A DNA stretch of 64,000 nt from Symsagittifera roscoffensis (lineage: Eukaryota; Xenacoelomorpha; Acoela; Convolutidae), in NCBI RefSeq assembly GCF_963678635.1, contig NC_087064.1, positions 79,462,512 through 79,526,511 of the forward strand. Reading direction: 5' to 3'. Below, one piece after another: positions 1-11,065 of this stretch. Made by a program: the position numbers and the translations under genes. The notes beneath the pieces are model-generated. The model worked only from the letters and a program-made list of their open reading frames with translations, did not search any database and was not told the origin of the DNA. Positions within the stretch are counted from its first letter, which is position 1. Every line of letters begins with the position of its first letter.

Positions 1-581
1 CTGCACTATCACATTCACTTTGTCCAAATCACTACATATGCAAGTGCCGCAAATTGAATCAATTGAAATATCTCTCCCACCGCAGTCCTTAGTGGGGGGG
101 GGGGGGTGATAAAGATCAAGAAGTACTGGTGGCGTGTTTGTTATCAGTTTATAATGGCTTTCAATTATATTGATAGAAAATTAGCTCCCCATCAGGAGTT
201 CAATCCTTTAACCTCCGCTCATGGGTGGTCCGCCTCTGGTATTATTCAGCGAGTACATTTTTGGCCGACAGAGCATAGAAATTTCACATCAAAACAATAG
301 GCGCCAATACTTTAAATTTTGATGACGCCACGCGTAAAATTAAAAATAACTCAATTTTTGGCCAAAATAGGGTCTTCTTATGTTTTTGGGAGAAATTGGG
401 CAATCCATTTGGGGTTATCTAAATCAAATTTTCGACTTTTTTGACAAAATGGTTTCTTGCACAAAACATGCATGCTTTTGTTTTAAATGTGTTTCTTTAA
501 GTCTCCTTGATGGAGGAAATAGTTCAAATGATCGAAATAGGAGTAGCTTAATTTGTTTGGGTAACAAAAACTTAAGTTGTT

Positions 582-960
582 TTTAAGAGTCGATGAGCGT
601 AGTTCAAACTCTAATATAGGTCGCGATGGTTTTTTGTTCGTTGTTTTTTTTTTTCAGGAAAAGGATCAAATTTACTTTTTCGTGGTTTTACTTATGATTT
701 ATTTTAAGGCTCAGTTAAATGGCAGGCAAATTCCACTGTCCAATAGCAAAAGTGTAAAGGTCACGAAAAACGTGATCGATTTCTAGTTTCGAAAGTGGGA
801 AGAGTGTCAATCATTAGTTGTCTAGATTTTCAAAGAGCTTTAATGCCCCCCTTTTTCTTTGAAGTTCGAAAATTGAAATTTTTTCAAAAAGTAAGGCTCT
901 CTTTTTGTTTGCTGTTCATGTGCATTCATTGAGTTAATGTGCCTTATGGTTAATGCGTTA
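582..960 (+). repeat. Rep-A dispersed repeat, copy 1
   Basis: This is the first copy of the commonest repeat in the window. The family order, read by comparing copies, is: a 5' hairpin (AAGAGTA...TACTCTT), then ATATAGGTCTTG, a T run ending in CAG and followed by GAAAAAG, a TTTTTCGCGGTTTGA block, TTAAAAGGAAGGCAAACTCC, CACTATCGAACAGCAAAAG, a CACGAAAAACGTGATCGA palindrome, then GATCCAGTTTTCTCAAATTG, and finally a TTTCCAACTGTCTGTTGGC block. Here the hairpin, TATAGGTC, the T-run/CAG and the AAAACGTGATCGATTTCTAG parts are all visible. No coding capacity is conserved between copies. Confidence 0.8.
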
Positions 961-1227
961 CTAGATGTACTGGTAAAAAAGTTTCAGATGTATTTTTTTT
1001 GTAGGATTAATTTATTTCGGCCCAATTTTTGTCGGCTTAGTTGTCGGGTGTTTTTTTAAAGCTCAAAACAATTCATTATTAAATTCGAAGAAAATAACGC
1101 GATGAAAGGTTTTTTCACACACGTTTTATGAACACACTTTTTAATAAAAGCTACATCTTTCAGTTTTTAAAGAAAAAAACTTTCGAATAATGTATTGTTT
1201 CTGATTATAACTTCAAATTCAGTCGAC

Positions 1228-1375
1228 CATTCGACGCATGAGGCACTTGCTTGAGACGGCAAAGGCTTGTGGTTAGAATACGACCGGGACCTGTTTTTTG
1301 CAAAGTTTAGTTATTTATGCTTTTTCGGACTATCGTCTGTTTGCCTATTTTTGTCGGCTTGATTCCCGTAGTTCT
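1228..1375 (+). repeat. Rep-B tRNA-derived SINE, copy 1 (degenerate)
   Basis: The head reads CTTGAGACGGCAAAGG and then a weak B-box (GGTTAGAATACGACC). It is followed by the family body TCGTCTGTTTGCCTATTTTTG and GTCGGCTTGATTCCCG. The same body follows each tRNA-like head in the window. Confidence 0.6.
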
Positions 1376-1839
1376 ATTTTTTTGAAGTTTCAGCTTTCTT
1401 CGAAGTTGCAGTAACACGCTTCGAAGTTGCAGCTTGAGATGAAGCCCTTTTGCTGACTAAGTTCCCGCGGAAATTATTTTTTTGAAAGTTCATTTTTTTC
1501 TTGCGTTCGGAAAGCTCTTTGTAAATTTCCTTTCGATGCGGGTAATGTTGTTCAGGATATTTTGGGCTTTTGCATTATTTGTTTCATTTTTTTTTTCAGT
1601 TTGTTATTTGAATTCACTCATAGTCATTCGTTTTGAATCGCAAGTGATGCGAAGCTCAGCTTTGCCTCTCTGTACACTTTTCCAACTGTCTATTGGTATG
1701 TATGTTTCAAAAGCCTTAGTATCACAGCAGCCAGAGTGTATTAGTAAAACTATTCCTTTTTTCCCACATTATGTCTCAATTTTGGTGCTATTTTGGTGGC
1801 AACTTTGTCAAGTTTTGGCAGCTCAACTATTGATCTTTT

Positions 1840-2220
1840 TTCAAATTCAGTTCATTTCTTTTGTTAAAAGTAAGACAAGATCCACTATCGAACAGCAAAA
1901 GTGTTAAGGTCTTGAAAATTAAGATTGACTTCAAAAGTGGGTTATATTTTTCAGATTTACTACCGGAATAAAATTGTTTATCTATTGATCCAGTTGTCTC
2001 AAATTGAGTTATAGCAAAAAAAATTAAATCATAGATTATTAATAGATTATTAATCATAGATTAATAAATCATAGTTCAAAGAGCCTAAATGGCATCTGTT
2101 TTTTGTTTTGAATTTCGAAGGTTGAGATTTTTTCGAAAAAACAAGTCGGTGTTTTTGTTTCTGTTTAATTGCGTTTATTAGCTCTTTTCCAACTTTCTGT
2201 TGGCTATGTTTTTTTGCAAT
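1840..2220 (+). repeat. Rep-A dispersed repeat, copy 2 (5' truncated)
   Basis: The copy starts at the TTCAGTTCATTTCTTTTG block and runs through CACTATCGAACAGCAAAAG to CTTTCTGTTGGCTATG. The hairpin end is missing. A small AT-rich duplication (AATCATAGATTATTAATAGA) interrupts it at about 2025-2075. Confidence 0.75.
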
Positions 2221-2616
2221 TTTTGATTTGTCTATGATTTTTTTTCCAAAAATAAATCTTACGAGAATTTCGTTTGACATAAAAATGAAAAGGCCGTGAA
2301 ACTTTTTCTGATACTATGTATCGCTAGATAGTTAAACCCATTTGCTGCAATTTTCTTTGGATTTTCGCCTCCAAATGTTGATTTTTGAAAGTCGATCTTT
2401 AATCTTATTGTTTTGAAACTCAAAAATTATTTCGAAATGTAGTTGGGTTCATTGACACTTTTCCAAATGTATGTTACCCATGTCATAAACGATTTTGAAT
2501 TTGAAAGCCCTCAAGAGGACGTAATTTGTTCAATAAAACTCGATGTTTCCGTTTTCCTTGAATTGATTAACGCTTCTTCAACTTTATTTTGGCTGTTTTG
2601 GGAGTGCTTTCTCAAT

Positions 2617-2783
2617 GCCCCCCCCCCCCCTCCCCCCACAATTGTAGTTGCCAAATCTTTCCAAAGGATCCCACCATTGGTATGTTATAACAACATCCAT
2701 TTTTGGCTGACTAACCAAAAAATTTTTAAAGGCGCCTTTGGCGATAAATTAACCATTTTTGAGGGGGGGGGGGAGGGGGGGGA
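2617..2783. repeat. C-run and G-run pair able to form a hairpin
   Basis: A C-rich run (about 2617-2637, interrupted by one T) is followed 125 bp later by a G-rich run (about 2763-2783, interrupted by one A). The two could pair as an imperfect stem. Homopolymers of this length are also prone to sequencing error. Confidence 0.5.
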
Positions 2784-3823
2784 GCGCCGAAAAAACACAA
2801 TTTTTCGGTCAAAATTTTCCAATAAGTGCTTTTTTGGCCTTTTTTTGCCTGCGGCGCAGAAACTTGCCTGCGGTGCGCGGTGCAGAAAAATTGTAAAAAA
2901 AAAGTAAGGTCCTTATTATACTTTTCGGAGAGCTCGGAAAGTCAAAAAATAAATATAATTCAAATAAAATAAATAAATATAATAATTTCTTTTTCGAAAA
3001 ACCGCCCCCCCCAACTAGAAAATTTTTGTGCATGTCACTGGGTTTAATTGAGCACTTTTCGTATCAGCTGATATCAGTTAGAAGCCAAAGGAAATTACCA
3101 CTAAATGAAGTTATGGGGATTACTTTTTTTCACGAAAATTGTGACCGCAAAAGGTTTCCGATAGGGTTAATTGACGTTCGGTTTTAGGCCGTTGGGAAAA
3201 GATTTTTTTTGCAATAGTGTTTCACCAATCGGTCAATTGACAATCGAGCGAAGAGTGACGAAATTAAGTCAAAATTGTTTCTTCCTAAACAAAAAAGATG
3301 GGCTTAAATTATTTCGGAGAGATGTTGGTTGTGGTATTTGATTTTTTGGATGATAAATATGATTGTGTTACCTGTGGAAGATAAGGGGCTTTGCAAGAAT
3401 CAGGTTGTGGTATTGGCAGTGCACTCTACCTCCCAACTCTGATTAGCCAGTGTGTCTTTGACCAGTTGGTCTTCTGGCTGAATTTGCAATTTAGCTCAGT
3501 TCACTCTTATGTGCCGGTTGACGTTTTTGCTGCAGGATACTGCGTGGGATCCTGTTTCCGAGGTAATTGGAACAATGAGCATGCTGTATTCTGTCTGTGT
3601 CTTTCCTCTCTCTCTCTATCCTTTTTTCCATGCGAGCATGAGTAGATTAGTTGTCTCATTCTGTGTTGTGTAATATTGGATGATGAAATTCAATAAAATT
3701 CAATTAGTTGTCGAAGCGGACTTTTTTTTACAATCCCCACTATTTGCATAATCTCCAATTTCATGAGATTTTTCAGGTTTCATTTTTCTCCATTTTAGTT
3801 AGTGGGTTGATGATGTTTTGCAG

Positions 3824-4077
3824 GATCTGGTGCTGAGATTTCTGCGGCGAGCAGCCCAAAATCTGAGCCAGGTGTTCCGAGTCGTGGTTCCCAGTAAGAA
3901 GCTGCCGATCCAGGACAGACGGCGCATCCTGGCCAAACAGCTGTCTGACTTCGTGAGTATCTACTCCAAGGACACTCACACAATCAGTGCCCGCGAGAAC
4001 AAGACAGCAGCCACTCAACAAGAGCACAAAATCCCTATCTCTGACCAGATATTCCAACAATTTCTTGATTTGTCCAA
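3824..4077 (+). CDS. TTLL5: TTLL5-like tubulin polyglutamylase, exon A of this window
   Basis: The acceptor is TTTTGCAG before GATCTG and the donor is GTTAGT at 4078; the exon enters in phase 0 and leaves in phase 2. The 84 whole codons contain FLRRAAQNLSQ, PSKKLP and RRRILAKQLSDF. These match, in order, a segment I remember from vertebrate TTLL5 that lies after the catalytic TTL domain (FLRRA..NL, RRRILA.QL.DF). TTLL5 adds glutamate chains to tubulin in cilia and sperm flagella and also modifies photoreceptor RPGR. The vertebrate protein was also described as a nuclear-receptor coactivator (STAMP). The catalytic domain is not in the window. A second donor-like GTGAGT at 3953 also keeps frame and could give a shorter alternative exon. 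Confidence 0.88.
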
Positions 4078-4476
4078 GTTAGTTATATCTCCTACCCACT
4101 CGCCTCAGGCATTGAATTAAATCATTGTAGAAGCCAGGGGTGGATTCGACCCTTTTCACATTATTTTATAGCATCCATTTTCGACCCAGCAACCCTAAAA
4201 TTTTGCTTAAGCGGCCTTTGGCGCCTATATATACTTATTTTTCAAAAAGTTGCCTGTGGTGCTTTATAGTGTTCTGAGGGGCTATTGCAAAATCAATTTT
4301 AGCGACCTAAAATAAGTAGACAAAATTTTTGAAGTTCGAAAAAAGTTTTAAACAAACCGAATGAATTGCTCGAATAGAGTCGGCAATAAGTTTCTAAAAG
4401 GTTTTATCGAAGTTAATATATATAATTTACTTAATGGAATCTTGAGCGGGATCAAGTGATGTGTGTTCTGATGTAG

Positions 4477-5221
4477 CGAGAATGATCTGGAAGAAGTGCT
4501 GACTTTGTTTACTAAAATCAACAAATCTGCCAGCATTTTTCTGGGAGGAATTCAACAGTTGGCCGAACAGCAGAAGGACTTGCTAGGCGAACAGAATAAC
4601 CAGACCAGTAGTGCAGACGAGGATTTGAAGATGAAGGAGAAGCGGAAGACGTCTACGGAGAAGCAGAGCAGCTCCTCCACTGCTGTGACATTGCAGCCGC
4701 TGCCTACAGACTCTGTTGGGGGTGCAGTATCAGATCAAGATGGAGGAGGAAGACGACGAGATCATGTCGCTACTTCTCAGTCCGACTCGAAGGGCGACCA
4801 CGAAGTGAGAATGAGAAATGAGAAGAGCGGTGGCAGCAGTCACTGCAGTCAACAGCAGCCGGGCAGCCCAGAAAACAGAGAAAGACAGTGGACTACAGCG
4901 GCTACAGTTGGACTGGCACTCCATCAACACTCCTCCGCCAACACTCCTCTGGGCGACAAGATGATGCTGATGGAGGAGGGGGGTTTTAATCACAATCACA
5001 AGGCAACAGCTGCATCCCGTCGGAGACCCCCCTCGGGTGCAGTTACTACTGCTACTGCAGACGTAAGCACTGGCACTGGTCTAAGTGGTGCGGCGGTCGG
5101 AAGCAGTAGTAGACTATTAGTGGCGAATGGGGGCCAGCGGGACAGAAGCGTGGAGAGGAGGGATCGATCTGTAGAGAGGGAATTGTTTCTTCATGAGGAA
5201 ACCACCTCCACGCGCGTACAG
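4477..5221 (+). CDS. TTLL5: TTLL5-like tubulin polyglutamylase, exon B
   Basis: The acceptor is CTGATGTAG before CGAGAATG. The single C completes the split codon from exon A, so phase 2 matches. The exon begins NDLEEVLTLFTKINKSAS followed by IFLGG, matching vertebrate TTLL5 (LEEVL...NKSAS.FLG) directly downstream of the exon A motif. This makes the identification firm. The rest is a low-complexity region rich in Ser, Thr, Gly, Gln and Arg with a DRSVERRDRSVER duplication, as expected for the disordered TTLL5 tail. It ends in phase 0 at TACAG before GTCTTA; an alternative donor six bases earlier (CGC before GTACAG) would also keep phase. The open frame continues to 5404 without similarity, so that part is read as intron. 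Confidence 0.85.
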
Positions 5222-5750
5222 GTCTTATTCATTTTCATTATATTCTGTTCTATTCTACGGACCCTTTTGAACCGTCACTACTGTGCTAGAGAAAATAGAA
5301 AAGCCTGTTATGTAGGGTTTTGCCTTTTTGTTTTTAATGAATGCTTGGATGTGTTCTTGACTTTTCTAAATTTTGGTATAGTGCTTGATTATGTGCTGTT
5401 CTAACTCCACTAATGGTGTGAGAAAGGGCTTTGGATTGAGGTGTGCTTGTTTTAGTAGCTAGTAATACCTCTCGCAAAAAAAACCCGCCCAGTCCAACAC
5501 TTGAGTGACGTTTGGAGAATAAGTTGTGTTTTTGATAGATCTCGGTTAACTCTCAACAAATGCAGAGTAGAATGTATAGAATGAATCTGTGGCTTGATTA
5601 GCTTGCTTTCGTTTATTGTTAGTTTGTGTTTCGTCAGTCATGTGTTAAATTACAAATTATAAGACTTTTTTTATCTATCTAATTGTTCAATATATTGCTG
5701 AAACTGTCTCGAATATTACGTGCAATTTATAATAACGTAGAGTAGACTGA
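5222..5750 (+). promoter_or_regulatory. Gap between TTLL5 exon B and the nested ankyrin gene, probable promoter region
   Basis: These 529 bases hold no recognised repeat or coding segment. They must contain the promoter of the nested gene if that gene is transcribed on its own. A TATA-like TTTATAATAA lies at 5726-5735, only about 16 bases before the first possible ATG, which is too close for an ordinary TATA box of that start. No other motif is convincing. Confidence 0.3.
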
Positions 5751-7191
5751 ATGATCTGTGCCATGAGTACTGAGTCTACCTCTGCTCCTGATCCTTCTCT
5801 GGGCCTCGTTTTTCTGCAGCAATGGCTCAAAGCGCTTGGATTTCCTTCCCTTTCATCACAAGAAGAAAATACATGCGCCGAACGGCAGCCGAGGATGGCT
5901 CCCATCGGGAAGGCGTGTCAGACTGGTAATGTAGTCTCGTTGGTGAAGATTCTGTCCAAGCACAAACACCTTGCCAACTGCAGTGCCGTCATTCCAGAAA
6001 TGACTCATCTCACTCCTCTGTTTGTTGCCTGTGCCACGAATCGGTCCAGCATCGTCGATCTTCTGCTCTATCGGTATGGAGCCACTCTTTGCGCTGAGAG
6101 AGCACACAGTTCCCTCACTGGTACTAGTGATTCTTCATCGACCACCTGGGATTCACATAGCACAACAGAAGTGGAAGTACCTCCCCCACCTACTCTACCC
6201 CCGTGGCCGAACTGTATTCACATGGTATGTGTGAATGGACACGTGCCACTGTTGCGTAAACTGTTGCTTCACTCCGTAATTGAACTTGTCCCCACTTCGC
6301 CCACCAAAACAGAAGCAACACTTCAAACTCATAAGGGGGGCGACAGCGGGAGAGTGTGTTTAGGTGACCCTTTCACACATAGCTTCATCCATCCGTTCAC
6401 TCTAGCCTGTTTGTGTGCAAATGTAAACGTGGTGTCTTGTCTGGTGGACTTCTATCAAATGTGGACTGACGACGACCACTGCGACCTAACCCAACTGCAC
6501 TTTATTGGATTCAAAAGTTTACACTGTACCTGTTTTTCGCGCAGCGCGCCCTTGTTGAAGTATCTTCTCAAACAGGAGCGCTTTAAGAAATGTATCAATG
6601 AAATGCTGCCTAGTGAAGAAGAAAATTTGCATGTTACAGCCTATCAGTTGGAGTTGTGCGAAAGAATAATGCGCCAAGTTGTCTCCTGCAACGAACAATT
6701 TTCCTTTTTGAACAGAGTGCTTTGTGTACGATCGAACAAGTGGTCGCCTCTTAGTATTTGTGTAGCAATGGACTGGGCTGAAGGCGCACAAATTCTGATG
6801 GAAGAAGGCGCCAATATTTGGCTAACCTCACAGAAAGAAGATCTCCCCTCTGTAATACACTTGGCTGCGCAGATGGGAAGCAAACAGGTGCTTAAGTGCC
6901 TGATTGAACATGTTGATCTGCACTGGGATATGCTGGACATTGATAGGCTGAGACAGAGAGTGGGAGGGGGAGGGGGAGGGGGGAGGTGTTTTGGAAACGA
7001 CACTGCCTTGCACATGGGTGTGAGGGCGAGACATGTGGACTGCGTGCAACTACTGCTACACCACTTTCCACACTGGGCAAATGTTAGAGACACCAGAGGC
7101 AATTTGCCCATTCACTACGCCTGTCTCTTCAAACACCTGCCCCTCTTCTCGTGTCTGCTGCCCCACACGAAGTGTCCTCAATCAGTCACGG
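5751..7191 (+). CDS. Ankyrin-repeat protein nested in a TTLL5 intron, exon 1
   Basis: An in-frame TGA stands directly before ATG 5751, so translation begins here or at the fifth codon (ATG 5763, context GTGCCATGA, the better one). Residues 1-481 lie in this exon. Degenerate ankyrin repeats are visible at about 50-80 (MAPIGKACQTGNVVSLVKIL), 84-115 (LTPLFVACATNRSSIVDLLL), 155-185 (CIHMVCVNGHVPLLRKLLLH), 208-275, 328-390 (SVIHLAAQMGSKQVLKCLIE) and 415-472 (TALHMGV...CVQLLLHH and NLPIHYACLFKHLPLFSCLL). The first 45 residues and the proline/threonine loop near 130-150 are not ankyrin. A poly-Gly run at about residues 403-410 comes from a G-rich tract. The donor is GTGAGT at 7192 (phase 1). Ankyrin repeats bind other proteins; the partner is unknown and I know no named orthologue. 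Confidence 0.88.
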
Positions 7192-7727
7192 GTGAGTTGA
7201 ACTGACTATTTGCTCTGAAGCTAAAGCCGAACTGAATGCTGCTGAGTTGTCCAGTGCCTACTGGCTAAATAAATGAAGGATGAAAAAAATCAAAATTCTC
7301 AGGATCATCATAAAAAGACACATAACCACAGATATCTTCAAAAAAATTATCACATAATTGACTCGGATTTGCAGTAGCCAAAAGCAGTTTTTATTAAACA
7401 AAAAACAAAGAGAATATTCAGATAATGAGGTAGTTTTTCTAAATCTCACTTTTGAATTTTGATAAGTATTCATTTTCTTAATTCACTTTCTTTATTTTAG
7501 GGGCTTATAGAGCAGTATTGCTTGTTTAATGTACAAGTGGTTATGTTATTGATAGCTGTGAACTAATTATGACAATTCGTATTCATAAGCACTGAAATAA
7601 TTAACCTCCTCGGTTCATCAGTCCCATGAAAGGGTACCCTTGAGTACCTTATTAAAAACAATAAAGACAGGCAAATGCTCTTCTATTGATGACTGTATTT
7701 TGTCTAAGAATTGGTGTTTTTTAATAG
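7192..7727 (+). other. Intron 1 of the ankyrin gene
   Basis: The intron has a GTGAGT donor at 7192 and a TTTTTTAATAG acceptor before 7728. No repeat or exon was recognised in it. An AT-rich open frame leads into the next exon and should not be read as coding. Confidence 0.8.
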
Positions 7728-8042
7728 GTGAGAATGGATATACAGCTCTCCACTTCCTCTTTCTGCCCTCCTCCGAGACCCAGAGGCCACAGGATGGAGA
7801 GATGCAGACTGCTGCTGTTAGATTTATGCTGGATCAACTGATGCTTCTCCGCCCCCTTGGTCGCTGTGCCGATGATGTGGGTGTGGGTGGTGTGCTAGGC
7901 GTGAGAGACAGAGTGGATGGATGCACTGTGCTTCATTTGGCCACTGAGTTCCACCCATCTTCGTCCCTTCTCCACTATCTGCTAGACATGACCGCAGCTT
8001 CCCACCATCCAAAACTCCTGCTTCAATTGCCGGACTGTGACG
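7728..8042 (+). CDS. Ankyrin-repeat protein, exon 2
   Basis: The acceptor is TTTTTTAATAG before GTGAGAATGG; phase 1 joins exon 1 exactly, giving a Gly codon across the junction. The exon covers residues about 481-585. It opens with ENGYTALHFLF, a textbook ankyrin start (N-G-x-T-A-L-H), and ends with a second repeat, GCTVLHLATEFHPSSSLLHY. Both junctions fall at the D-G position between repeats, the usual phase 1 exon pattern in ankyrin genes. The donor is GTTAGT at 8043, phase 1. Confidence 0.88.
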
Positions 8043-8089
8043 GTTAGTTCACACCTCCATCCCACCATTTTGGGAGATGTCCATTATTT

Positions 8090-8300
8090 AATATTAGATC
8101 GTTTTTGTGATTTGGTTCTCAAAAACTACCCTTTCAAAACGGGGCTGAGGGCTCAATCGAAGAAGATATTTTGGGGATTTCCCTGTATGAGCCGATACTG
8201 GTAGAAAAACCGCTATGAACTTTGAAAAAAAAAGAAATTTTTATTCTTTTTGTGAAACTCACCCTGCCAAATCTGAGGTTGAGGATATTGAGATCTCTTT
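8090..8300 (+). repeat. Satellite-like family S2, short fragment
   Basis: Two degenerate units share TACCCTTTC or CACCCTGCC, then a form of AAATCTGAGGTTGAGG. The same unit is arrayed at 33.9-34.9 kb and 42.1-42.6 kb. Confidence 0.55.
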
Positions 8301-8466
8301 AAATATTCCCCTCTAGGCTAGCTGGTAACCAATTGCCACTCCTATAGAGAAATATTTCACTGATTAAGTAAGTATATATGAGTTTTGTACTTGGTAACGA
8401 AACTCCCCCTTTTGCAAAAGGGGGTAATAGTTTAAGAGATCCGGATACCCAAATAAGCCTATAAAT

Positions 8467-8640
8467 ACTGTAATAACACTTGCGAAGCAATGTGTTATAG
8501 TGCGAACTTTCTTTTTTTCAACCTAAGTCGCACATATTGTTGCGATTTTTGTTGCGACGTCTAATTTGCTGCATCGAATTGGCATGACAGCTTATTTGTT
8601 GCACCTTTACAGCTTACTGATAGCATATGCTTTGACATTC
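8467..8640 (+). repeat. Rep-C dispersed repeat, copy 1
   Basis: The family signature is a palindromic start (CTTGCGAAGCAATGTGT here, GCAAAGCTTGTGT in others), a T run, CAACCTAAGTCGCA and TATTGTTGCGA repeats. Other copies lie at 16415, 17401, 31072, 33680, 37551 and 41800. It looks like a short non-autonomous DNA element, but the ends are not clear. Confidence 0.65.
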
Positions 8641-9299
8641 GAATAGTTATAAGTTTACACAGTTGATGAATTTTTAATTCATTCATCAAGTGAACTGAAG
8701 AAAGTTATTTGTTTCAAACATCATAACAATAATAAAATCTCGATTTCGAAAATTTTCTAACCCAATGTGTCGCAATTTTTTGAAATGCATTATTTATACA
8801 TAATGTGGCTTTATGATTTGCAATTTATTATTTGCAAAATTGTATCTTTTTTGTATTTTGTGCTACTTTTGCTGCATCGAATTGGCAATTTATTAGCATA
8901 TGTACGTGCGTTATTGGTGGCTAGTTTTTGGGGCTTTTAAGCATGCGTGGTTGAATGGTTTGTGCGTGAGACTCAAATTTGCTAGGTCGCAGATTTCTGC
9001 TAATTCGAGTTTTTGCTAAGTCTACGAGTTTTTGCAAATTCGAGGCTTATTTCTACTTTTTCTTATGTCACTTGATAGAGCTAATTTTGGTCGTGTTATC
9101 GCAAGTGTTTGCGAAGCACAGCTTTGCCTCTGTGTTACACATACGAAGTGTAGTTATGTATTATGATATTCTTGTTTTTCCAACCAAATTGTAAATGAAA
9201 GGGCTGGTGGCGCTTTTGCAGCATAAGTATTATTTTTGTTTACTTATATCGCCTTATATCGTTGTATCTGGCTTATTGCTGCTTAGTGTTAAAAGAGTT

Positions 9300-9370
9300 T
9301 TAAGCGTCCATGGGGCAGATGCTAGGGCGTGTGACTCTTAATCGGGAGGTCCCAGATTCGAATCCGGCAC
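9300..9370 (+). repeat. Rep-B SINE head resembling tRNA-Lys(CTT)
   Basis: The stretch GCGTGTGACTCTTAATCGGG has the CTCTTAA anticodon loop of tRNA-Lys. It is followed by CAGATTCGAATCCGG, a good T-arm and B-box. The acceptor stem does not pair convincingly, and the 3' part runs into a tandem repeat, so this is a tRNA-derived SINE piece and not a tRNA gene. Confidence 0.65.
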
Positions 9371-9635
9371 ATTTATGGTGAGGCTATCTCCAAAGGAAGA
9401 TTATGTTAATTGAGACGTTTACGCACTACCCTGTATGATAAATTAGGTCCCAGATTCGATTCCGGCACATTTATGGTGAGGCTATCTCCAAAGGAAGATT
9501 ATGTTAATTGAGACGTTACGCACTACCCTGTATGATAAATTAGGTACCAGATTCGATTCCGGCACATTTATGGTGAGGCTATTTCCAAAGGGGGATTATT
9601 TTAATTGGGGCGTTTAGACACTACCCTGTATAATA
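9348..9635 (+). repeat. Three tandem units of about 98 bp
   Basis: Units start at 9348, 9446 and 9543 with GGTCCCAGATTCGAATCC or a close variant, and each ends in CACTACCCTGTATGATAA. The unit includes the B-box end of the SINE head, so it probably arose by local duplication of the SINE tail. The third copy is the most diverged. Confidence 0.85.
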
Positions 9636-9671
9636 ACTCTGCCATGAAATTGCGAACATTTTTCTTTTTTG

Positions 9672-10155
9672 TGTAAGAGTCATGAACGTAGTGAATACTT
9701 TTATTAAGAGTTTTGAACGCAGTGAGGACTCTAATATAGGTCTTGGTTTATATATTTTTTTTGAGGGAAAAGTCTTCAAATTTGTTCACGCTCAATTTTG
9801 ATTTTAAGCGTTTGACTTTTAATTTCATTTCAAGTTCACTTCCTTCCGTTTGTTATTCACTTCGTTCCGTTTGTTAAAAGGAAGGCAAACTCCACTATCG
9901 AACAGCAAAATGTAAAAGTCACGAAAAAGATGATCGATTTTGATTTTCGAAAATGGAATTTAACTTTCAGATACCAGCGAAATTTAATTTTTACCTTTTG
10001 ATTCATTTTTCTAGAATTCGATCCAGTTTTCTATTTGATCAAAAAAAGCACCAATCTTGAAATTCGAAGAACTTTAAGAGCATAAATTTTTTTCCTTAGT
10101 CTTTCAGTATCCTTGCGTTCATTAATTTGTCCAACAGTCAGCTGGCTATGATATA
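9672..10155 (+). repeat. Rep-A dispersed repeat, copy 3
   Basis: The 5' hairpin segment is present twice in a row (9672-9745). The copy then runs through TATAGGTCTTGG, CACTATCGAACAGC, AGATGATCGATTTTGATTTTCG and CAACAGTCAGCTGGC. A second TATAGGTCTTGG follows directly at 10153, the start of another truncated copy reaching about 10290. Confidence 0.8.
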
Positions 10156-10899
10156 GGTCTTGGTTTTTTTTTGTTTTTTTTTTAAAGCAAAAGTCTGAAA
10201 ATGGGCATGGCTGTGATTTTTTTTCTGAAATACTTCAAAAAAATTGTTCGCTTAATTCTTTTTTGCGGTTTCACTGATGATTTCTTTTGAAGTTCAACTA
10301 CCCTTGCAATAAGCGAATCGCTGTTTCAATTGCAAGACATGTGTGCCTCGAAGTTTCCTCGATGAGTCTTTAAAACAAAAATAGTCATCGAAACGAATGC
10401 AATTCAGGCCTTCTTTAAGTGTGGCGAGAAAGCGGAGATCAATATCGATACGTGGATAGGAAATTGACGGTGAACTTGAAAATTGGCGGTGAACGGTGAA
10501 TTTTTGATAGCCTAACGGACCATATGACCATTAAAGTCCCTCCCTGGTGATTGAGCTGTTCTAGTTTGCGAAGTGAACAGAGACTCGGAAACCACGCAGG
10601 TTAACCGAATAAAATTATTGACCTTACACAAGTTTTGAATAAATTAAACTTCAAACCGGATGGCACATTTTTTGGCATATTATGTCGCAGCTAATTGAAA
10701 GTTCGTCTTGCTTTAATTAACTTCTTCGCGATGTGATAATCCAATTTCAAATTAATATTTTTTTCCTCTGTCTCCGTTTTTTTTTTAAATTGCATTATTT
10801 TCTACAAATTGCATTGTTAAACGGTACAAATAGCCTAAAAGTTCTGAATTATCTAAATAATCTTATTTCGGAAATGGAATTTAGATTTCTGAATTCCCT

Positions 10900-11065
10900 G
10901 CGAACTATAAAGGTGTCGATCATAAATTGTCCTAGAAACTCAAGAGCCATTAGATTATCAATTTTTTCTTCGAAATTCGAAAATTTAAAATTTCAAAAAA
11001 CGGCGTGTTTTTTTTAAACTTGTTTGTTGACTTTTCCCCAACTGTAAGCAGATTATGTTTCAATT
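10900..11065 (+). repeat. Rep-A dispersed repeat, 3' fragment
   Basis: Only the ATAAATTGTCCTAGAAACTC to CTTTTCCCCAACTGTAAGC part remains. Confidence 0.6.

Larger units (their letters stand above)
1..3823. other. Intron or upstream sequence of the TTLL5-like gene, no exon found
   Basis: This stretch is AT-rich with long T runs and carries repeat copies (582-960, 1228-1375, 1840-2220) and a C-run/G-run pair near 2.6-2.8 kb. The exon at 3824 begins in phase 0 and must be joined to an upstream exon, but I found no upstream segment here that resembles the TTL catalytic domain. The open frames at 106-300, 1482-1907 and 3391-3645 look like chance frames. The part at 3380-3715 is less T-rich and ends in a short AATTCAATAAAATTCAATT tail like the 3' end of a LINE or SINE; I cannot identify it. 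Confidence 0.6.

Noticed and set aside
3391-3645. Possible upstream TTLL5 exon or separate small gene
   Set aside because: The frame has no TTL similarity and lacks matching splice phase; the stretch ends in an A-rich tail like a retroelement.
5726-5735. TATA box of the ankyrin gene
   Set aside because: TTTATAATAA lies about 16 bases before the ATG, too close to leave a normal start site, and AT-rich matches are expected by chance here.
6519-7111. Minus-strand open frames across the ankyrin exon
   Set aside because: They overlap a frame with clear ankyrin repeats and correct splice sites; the reverse frames have no motif and are shadows.
9300-9370. A real tRNA-Lys gene
   Set aside because: The anticodon loop and T-arm fit, but the acceptor stem does not pair and the sequence runs into a tandem repeat; it is better read as a SINE head.
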